Assembly: GCF_016862895.1 (NCBI RefSeq)
Contig: NZ_BONV01000004.1
Location: 1 to 64,000, forward strand
Origin: Planotetraspora kaengkrachanensis
GTDB taxonomy: Bacteria > Actinomycetota > Actinomycetes > Streptosporangiales > Streptosporangiaceae
Length of the DNA: 64,000 bases
Direction: 5' to 3'
The position numbers and the translations under genes were made by a program. Below, piece by piece: positions 59,669 to 64,000 of the stretch. Numbering within the stretch: position 1 is the stretch's first letter; each line of letters opens with the position of its first letter. Below the pieces are notes generated by a model that saw only the letters and a program-made list of their open reading frames with translations, ran no database searches and was not told the origin of the DNA.

Positions 59669-60538
59669 TTAAATCACGAGGTCGATGCCGTTGTCTCTGA
59701 GTTCCTGCGGTGTCAGGTCGATGGTGGGCTCGTCGGCAAGCTCTGCGTGGTAGCCGATCTCGTAGCGATTCGCAGGCGCTTTGACCTCGGTGACCTCAAT
59801 GGGCCGGCCGTTGGCGTGGGCCATGGTGCGGCGGATGATCAGCAGTGCTTCGGCGTAGTCCATCGCCAGCAGGGTGCGTTCGTCTTCGTAGGCGATGCGG
59901 GCGGTGGTGAGGGTCATCCATCGGATGGGGCCGTGTTCGCGGATGAGTGATTGGTAGAAGAACCCGGCGCGTTTGCGGTACTGGTCGTGGCGCTTTGGGT
60001 TGTCCCAGTCGGGGAGCATGTCGGCGTTGGTGTAGGAGTTGATCTCCAGTCGGGCGGATGCGCCGTGGATGACGGCGGTGTGGCCTCGGTGCCACATGCT
60101 GCGGCGGTGGATGACGGGGTGTCCGGGCCGGACGCCGAGGATGATCGCGGTATCGCGGTTGGCGCTGATCTTCTCGTCGGTGAACAGCGGGGCGTCGGGG
60201 TCGGCGTCGCGCATGGCGAGGTCCCACCCGAACTCTTGGACGTCGGGGTGGTTGCCGGGGGCGGCGAGGTCGGGCCGCTTGCGGTCGGTGATGACGATTG
60301 TGCGGCGTTCGGGCATGGGGCGGACGAATGAGCCGCGTCCGCGCATGACGTAGGCGAGTCCTTCGGAGACCAGGGTGTCGATGGCCTTGCGGACGGTGGG
60401 GCGGGAGACGTCGTACTTCCTGACGAGTTCGGGTTCGCTGGGCAGTGCGCCGCCGGGCGGGTAGCGGCCGTCCAGGATCGCGGTGCGCAGGTCGGTGGTG
60501 ATGACGCGCCAGATGGCGTCCTTCTCGTCGGTCTCCAT
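59669..60538 (-). CDS. KorSA-like GntR regulator (HutC/UTRA type)
   Basis: A 289-residue regulator: winged helix (VITTDLRTAILDGRYPPGG, ELVRKYDVSRPTVRKAIDTL, GRGSFVRP) and a C-terminal UTRA ligand domain (IHRRSMWHRGHTAVIHGA, MTLTTARIAYEDERTLL). In pSAM2-type elements such a repressor (KorSA) silences replication and excision genes. It is divergent from the replication gene with operator repeats between them. GAAGGGAAGG before the ATG at 60538 fixes the start. Confidence 0.85.
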   Translation of the reverse strand: METDEKDAIWRVITTDLRTAILDGRYPPGGALPSEPELVRKYDVSRPTVRKAIDTLVSEGLAYVMRGRGSFVRPMPERRTIVITDRKRPDLAAPGNHPDVQEFGWDLAMRDADPDAPLFTDEKISANRDTAIILGVRPGHPVIHRRSMWHRGHTAVIHGASARLEINSYTNADMLPDWDNPKRHDQYRKRAGFFYQSLIREHGPIRWMTLTTARIAYEDERTLLAMDYAEALLIIRRTMAHANGRPIEVTEVKAPANRYEIGYHAELADEPTIDLTPQELRDNGIDLVI

Positions 60539-60572
60539 GACCTTCCCTTCCGAACATTTTCTCAGCACTACT

Positions 60573-60627
60573 TGTACTACAGGTTGACGAACAGATCAAA
60601 GCAAGTCAACATGTACTACAGGTAGTA
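60573..60627. promoter_or_regulatory. Kor-type operator repeats between GntR and rep genes
   Basis: TGTACTACAGGT occurs twice in direct orientation (60573-60584 and 60612-60623), 39 bp apart. The second is part of an inverted repeat TACTAC-AG-GTAGTA (60614-60627). The pair flanks both promoters, allowing the repressor to control itself and the replication-integration operon. Confidence 0.75.
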
Positions 60628-60656
60628 CTGCGATCGTGGGAAGGTGGTGGTTGATC

Positions 60657-62132
60657 ATGAACGCTGGCAACGAACACCCGGAATGGATGACCGACCTCGT
60701 GCGGGTCGTCAACGCGCCGGGCTACCAACGATGGCGGCAGATGGTCGCCGCAACAGGCGGCTGCGCCCACCCGATCCACCTCACCGGCGACTCGACCATC
60801 GTCGACGCGAGCACGGGCGAGGCGCTGCACACCTACACCACCACCGACGAACCCGGCGGGCACCTCCTCGTCGCCTGCGGCAACCGGCGCGCATCGGTCT
60901 GCCCGGCCTGCTCGGAGGTCTACCGCGCCGACACCTTCCATCTCATCCGCGCGGGCCTGTCCGGCGGCAAAGGGATACCGGAGACGGTCAGCGCTCATCC
61001 GCGGGCGTTCGTCACACTGACTGCGCCGTCCTTCGGGCCGGTCCACACCCGGCGCGAGACAAGCGGGACCGTGCGGGCCTGCCGTCCCCGCAACCGGGAC
61101 CGCACATGTGAACACGGGCGGCCGGTCGGCTGCCACACCCGACATGAGCCGCAGGACGACCGATTGGGTCAGCCCATCTGCCCGGACTGCTATGACTACA
61201 TCGGGGCCGTGTTGTGGCAGGCACACGCAGGCGTGCTGTGGCACCGCTTCACCCTGGCCATGCGTCAAGAGCTGGCCGCCCAGGCAGGGATGAGCCGCCG
61301 CACGTTCGGCAAACAGATGCGGGTCTCCTTCGCCAAGGTCGCCGAGTATCAGCGGCGCGGCCTGGTCCACTTTCACGCGATCATCCGCCTGGACGGCCCC
61401 GAGGGGGCGCACGAGCCACCTCCCGACTGGGCCGATCACGACCTGCTGGTCCGTGCGATCCCTCCCGCCGTCAAACGGGTGTCGGTGAAGTCACCGGTCA
61501 GCGAGTTGGGCCGGCGGGTGCTGCGGTGGGGTGATCAGCTCGACATCCGTCCCGTTCTGCTCGATCCCACGGCTGAGGGGCTGAGCGAACAGGCGGTCGC
61601 GGGCTATATCGCCAAGTACGCCACCAAGGGCGCGGAAGCCTCCGGCACCGTGGACCACCGGCTGTCCTGCTCGGTCTGCGGCGGCCGTGGACGCGTGAGC
61701 GTCCTGGCCCCCTGCGAACGCTGCCACGGCACCGGTCTCAAACCCGGACTGCTCCTGGACGCGCTCCCCGTCACCGATCATGCCCGGCGCATGATCCGCA
61801 CCTGCTGGGACCTCGGCGCACGACCGGAGTTCAGCACCCTGCGACTACGGCCCTGGGCGCACATGCTCGGCTTCCGGGGCCACTTCTCCACCAAGAGCCG
61901 CGCCTACTCGGTCAAGCTCGGAGACCTGCGCGGCGCTCGCTCCCTGCACCGGGCCGCGCAAGCACGTGAACGGTACGGCCTACCCGCCCTCGGCGACGCC
62001 ACAACCCTCGTTCTCGGTCACTGGCGCTTCGCCGGGATCGGCCACACCCCCGGCGAAGCAGTCATGGCCGAACACATCCGCCAACGCGTCCAAACCGCCC
62101 GGCACATCGCGGCAGAACGCGAGCCCGAATGA
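60657..62132 (+). CDS. Rolling-circle replication initiator, RepSA-like
   Basis: A 491-residue replication protein. Motifs: a zinc-type pair CPACSEVY near residue 80, HUH motif in GLVHFHAIIRLDG, catalytic-Tyr region YIAKYATKGAEA, and a DnaJ-like four-Cys zinc stretch (CSVCGGRGR, CERCHGTG). These match initiators of actinomycete integrative elements that nick the origin and drive rolling-circle copying after excision. The ATG at 60657 is preferred to the GTG at 60636. Its stop overlaps the start of the excisionase gene. Confidence 0.87.
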   Translation: MNAGNEHPEWMTDLVRVVNAPGYQRWRQMVAATGGCAHPIHLTGDSTIVDASTGEALHTYTTTDEPGGHLLVACGNRRASVCPACSEVYRADTFHLIRAGLSGGKGIPETVSAHPRAFVTLTAPSFGPVHTRRETSGTVRACRPRNRDRTCEHGRPVGCHTRHEPQDDRLGQPICPDCYDYIGAVLWQAHAGVLWHRFTLAMRQELAAQAGMSRRTFGKQMRVSFAKVAEYQRRGLVHFHAIIRLDGPEGAHEPPPDWADHDLLVRAIPPAVKRVSVKSPVSELGRRVLRWGDQLDIRPVLLDPTAEGLSEQAVAGYIAKYATKGAEASGTVDHRLSCSVCGGRGRVSVLAPCERCHGTGLKPGLLLDALPVTDHARRMIRTCWDLGARPEFSTLRLRPWAHMLGFRGHFSTKSRAYSVKLGDLRGARSLHRAAQARERYGLPALGDATTLVLGHWRFAGIGHTPGEAVMAEHIRQRVQTARHIAAEREPE

Positions 62133-62338
62133 AGCCAACCGACCAGTCCGACGATCGTCGGCTCTACCGCGTCAGCGACGCCATGCGCCTGCTCAGCCTG
62201 AGCCGCACGGTGATCTACGAACAGATCAGATCGGGCCGTCTGCGCTCGGTCACCCAAGGCCGCGCCCGGCTCATCCCGGCCTCGGCCATCACCGAATACA
62301 TCTCCCTACTGGAACAGGAGGCGAGGAAAGCATCATGA
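62129..62338 (+). CDS. xis: Excisionase (helix-turn-helix)
   Basis: A 69-residue basic DNA-binding protein with a MerR-like helix-turn-helix (YRVSDAMRLLSLSRTVIYEQIRSG) and a wing (LRSVTQGRARLIP). Xis proteins direct the integrase towards excision. It is joined by ATGA overlaps to both the rep and int genes, so the three are one transcriptional and translational unit controlled by the Kor-like regulator. Confidence 0.88.
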   Translation: MKPTDQSDDRRLYRVSDAMRLLSLSRTVIYEQIRSGRLRSVTQGRARLIPASAITEYISLLEQEARKAS

Positions 62339-63492
62339 CCACTCGGCGTAGCAGGGGAGACGGCGGTCTGCACTGGGACGAACAGAGGGAGCGCTGGATC
62401 GCCTCCGTAACGGTCGGCTATACGCCCGCTGGCAAGCGCATCGTGAAGAAGGCCAGCGGCAAGACCAAGACCGAGGCCAAGACCAAGCTCAAAGAGATCA
62501 TCCGCGACTACGAAGACGGCTTGGCCATTGCTCCGGCGGACTACACGGTTGAGCGCGCCGTGAACGACTGGCTGGCCTACGGGCTGAGTGGGCGGGACAA
62601 GGGCACCGTCACCGCCTGCACGATTCTGAGCAACACTCACATCATCCCTGCGCTGGGCGCTCGGAAGCTTCGGGATCTCAGCGCGGAAGACGTGGACAAG
62701 TGGCTAGCAGACAAGGCGAAAAGCCTGAGCACTCGCACCCTTCAGGGGCTTCACTCGTGCCTGAATCGGGCGATCAAGCGGGCGATGGCGCGCGACAAGG
62801 TCAAGCGGAATGTGGTGGCGCTCTGCTCGGTCCCTAAAGGGAAGGCGGGTCGCCCGTCGAAGGCTCTTACTTTGGCTCAGGCGGAGGCTGTACTGGAGGC
62901 AGCCGAGGGTTCTCGGATGTACGCCTACATCGTCCTGTCGTTGCTCACTGGCGCGAGGACGGAAGAACTCAGGGCGCTGACGTGGGATCACGTGGATACG
63001 GAAGGTGACCCGAGCGCCACGCCGCCCATACCGCCCCACGTGGCCGTCTGGCGGTCGGTGCGGGCCGGCGGCGACACCAAGACCCGCAAATCCCGCCGGA
63101 CCCTCGCCTTGTCCAAGCGCTGTATGGACGCACTACAGCGGCAGAGGGAGCAGCAGGAAAGGGAGAGGGAGATCGCGGGGGAGAACTGGCAGGAAAGCGG
63201 CCTGGTGTTCGCGTCCAAGGTAGGGACACCGCTCGATCCCTCGCACGTCCGGCGAGACTTCCGCAATGCGATCAAGACCGCGCAAGGCGTGGACCCGGCC
63301 GAGTGGACGCCACGGGAGCTCCGGCACAGCTTCGTCTCGCTGCTCTCGGACAACGGCATCCCGTTGGAGGAGATCTCCCGTCTTGTCGGCCACAGCAGTA
63401 CGTCGACGACGGAAGCCGTCTACCGCAAGCAGATCCGACCAGTCCTCCAGGCTGGTGCAGTTGCTATGGATCGAATCTTCCGGGAGGAGTAG
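62335..63492 (+). CDS. int: Tyrosine recombinase (integrase)
   Basis: A 385-residue site-specific recombinase. An AP2-like arm-binding start (GGLHWDEQRERWIASVTVGY) and a core-binding domain (AVNDWLAYGLSGRDKGT) precede the catalytic domain. The catalytic domain has Arg (LLTGARTEEL), Lys-bearing segment (TKTRKSRRTLAL), His-x-x-Arg (ELRHSFVS), His (LVGHSSTS) and nucleophile Tyr (EAVYRKQ). It inserts the element, by inference at tRNA-Pro. ATG 62335 overlaps the xis stop; longer upstream frames are shadows of the rep gene. A relic of a related integrase lies at 53.9 kb. Confidence 0.92.
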   Translation: MTTRRSRGDGGLHWDEQRERWIASVTVGYTPAGKRIVKKASGKTKTEAKTKLKEIIRDYEDGLAIAPADYTVERAVNDWLAYGLSGRDKGTVTACTILSNTHIIPALGARKLRDLSAEDVDKWLADKAKSLSTRTLQGLHSCLNRAIKRAMARDKVKRNVVALCSVPKGKAGRPSKALTLAQAEAVLEAAEGSRMYAYIVLSLLTGARTEELRALTWDHVDTEGDPSATPPIPPHVAVWRSVRAGGDTKTRKSRRTLALSKRCMDALQRQREQQEREREIAGENWQESGLVFASKVGTPLDPSHVRRDFRNAIKTAQGVDPAEWTPRELRHSFVSLLSDNGIPLEEISRLVGHSSTSTTEAVYRKQIRPVLQAGAVAMDRIFREE

Positions 63493-63532
63493 TCGTCCGG
63501 GCACGGGACCAACTCCAGCCAGGAGGTGGGCT

Positions 63533-63548
63533 CCCTTCATGTGAAGGG
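63533..63548 (+). terminator. Inverted repeat after the integrase gene
   Basis: CCCTTCA (63533-63539) and TGAAGGG (63542-63548) form a 7-bp stem with a minimal 2-base centre, about 40 bp after the integrase stop. It may be a terminator or an arm-type integrase or excisionase site. Confidence 0.5.
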
Positions 63549-63643
63549 CTGTTTCGGGGCGTATTCTCTACGCGCGTGCGCTGAGCGCTGGTATTCCATT
63601 ACGGGTGAATGAATGTACGCCCTTTGGCGTGAGAGGCGGGTAG

Positions 63644-64000
63644 ATGGGTCGTCGCAGCAGACGACGTGAAGGCGACTTAGCGGATACTCATAGCCCTGAA
63701 CAAGGCGGCAGCATCGATAAGTCAAATAATTGGTTGGAAGCCTTGGCGCGCCCTCGAGGTACCGCTGCTCTTGCACTCGGGGGCCTGCTTGTGTCCCTGG
63801 CGTCCTTCCTCACAAGCACGAGCATCACGAAGCTCAGCATCCTCGGCCCTGTAGCGTTCGGTTTCCTCATCAGATTGGCTTGGCGTAGGCGAGGTTGGCT
63901 GTTCACTGCGGGAGCGTCACTCGCCGTCCTGCTTTCGCTCGTACTGGCTACGCGGGTCTACTCGGCTCCTGGTACGACCTCGTTCTGGTACGACGGTGAT
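63644..64000 (+). CDS. Membrane protein, N-terminal part (runs past window end)
   Basis: The frame opens at ATG 63644 after GAGAGGCGGGTAG and stays open to the last base, giving 119 residues. The start is hydrophilic and Arg-rich (GRRSRRREGDLADTHS). Two to three membrane segments follow (TAALALGGLLVSLASFL, LSILGPVAFGFLIRLA, LFTAGASLAVLLSLVLA), then an extracytoplasmic stretch (YSAPGTTSFWYDGD). Family not recognised. It may be cargo of the element or a neighbouring chromosomal gene. Confidence 0.65.
   Translation, partial: MGRRSRRREGDLADTHSPEQGGSIDKSNNWLEALARPRGTAALALGGLLVSLASFLTSTSITKLSILGPVAFGFLIRLAWRRRGWLFTAGASLAVLLSLVLATRVYSAPGTTSFWYDGD

Larger units (their letters stand above)
55040..64000. 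mobile_element. AICE/IME-type integrative element, left end to window end
   Basis: From the tRNA-Pro scar rightward the region holds accessory genes, a KorSA-like GntR regulator, a RepSA-like HUH replication protein, excisionase and tyrosine integrase in a pSAM2-like order. No TraSA/FtsK-like transfer gene is visible, so it looks replicative-integrative and perhaps only mobilisable. The right boundary, expected at an intact tRNA-Pro(CGG) gene on the minus strand, is not in the window. Confidence 0.75.

Overview
The window is high-GC actinobacterial DNA. Gene content (rhamnose ABC operon, many LuxR and STAND-type regulators, F420-type PPOX flavoprotein, DUF5999, an nrdAB pair under a cobalamin riboswitch, a pSAM2-like integrative element) suggests a sporulating filamentous genus, possibly Streptosporangiaceae. 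That placement is inference; no rRNA or other marker gene is present.

Layout. 0-10 kb: the end of a DUF222/HNH nuclease, metE, an MFS and an MMPL exporter, a NUDIX hydrolase, an NTF2-like protein, a small coiled-coil protein and a DUF234-type ATPase. 9.9-20.9 kb: a complete L-rhamnose locus. rhaB and a LacI-type repressor run leftward; ABC transporter genes, mutarotase, isomerase and a bifunctional aldolase/dehydrogenase run rightward; two AAAACGT operator-like sites lie between the two arms. 20.9-21.4 kb: a gene-free stretch with a mirrored repeat array. 21.4-38 kb: mostly regulation, with two head-to-head STAND-LuxR paralogues, an RsbW-like ATPase, DUF5999, a degenerate histidine kinase/response regulator pair, a membrane-anchored PP2C-like protein, a response regulator with a frameshifted kinase, a DedA protein, a secreted polyester hydrolase (PETase/cutinase family) and a large LAL regulator. 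38-45.4 kb: a MarR/hydrolase pair, then a GntR-controlled module of lactonase, ADHFE1-like hydroxyacid-oxoacid transhydrogenase, zinc-ribbon protein and YdiJ-like FAD/Fe-S dehydrogenase. Together these could oxidise gamma-butyrolactone or 4-hydroxybutyrate while recycling 2-oxoglutarate. 45.4-50 kb: class Ia ribonucleotide reductase nrdA-nrdB with a B12 riboswitch and NrdR-like boxes, then a DsbA-like thioredoxin. 50-53.8 kb: hypothetical proteins.

53.9-64 kb is mobile DNA. An integrase relic and a SUKH-like gene precede a 3' fragment of tRNA-Pro(CGG), read as an attachment scar. To its right is an AICE/IME-type element with small GntR and accessory genes, an AT-richer gene for a GHKL ATPase fused to a PD-(D/E)XK (Shedu-like) nuclease that is a candidate anti-phage protein, a KorSA-like GntR with operators, a HUH/RepSA-like replication protein, an excisionase and a tyrosine integrase. 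No transfer gene is seen. The intact tRNA-Pro and the right end of the element should lie beyond the window.
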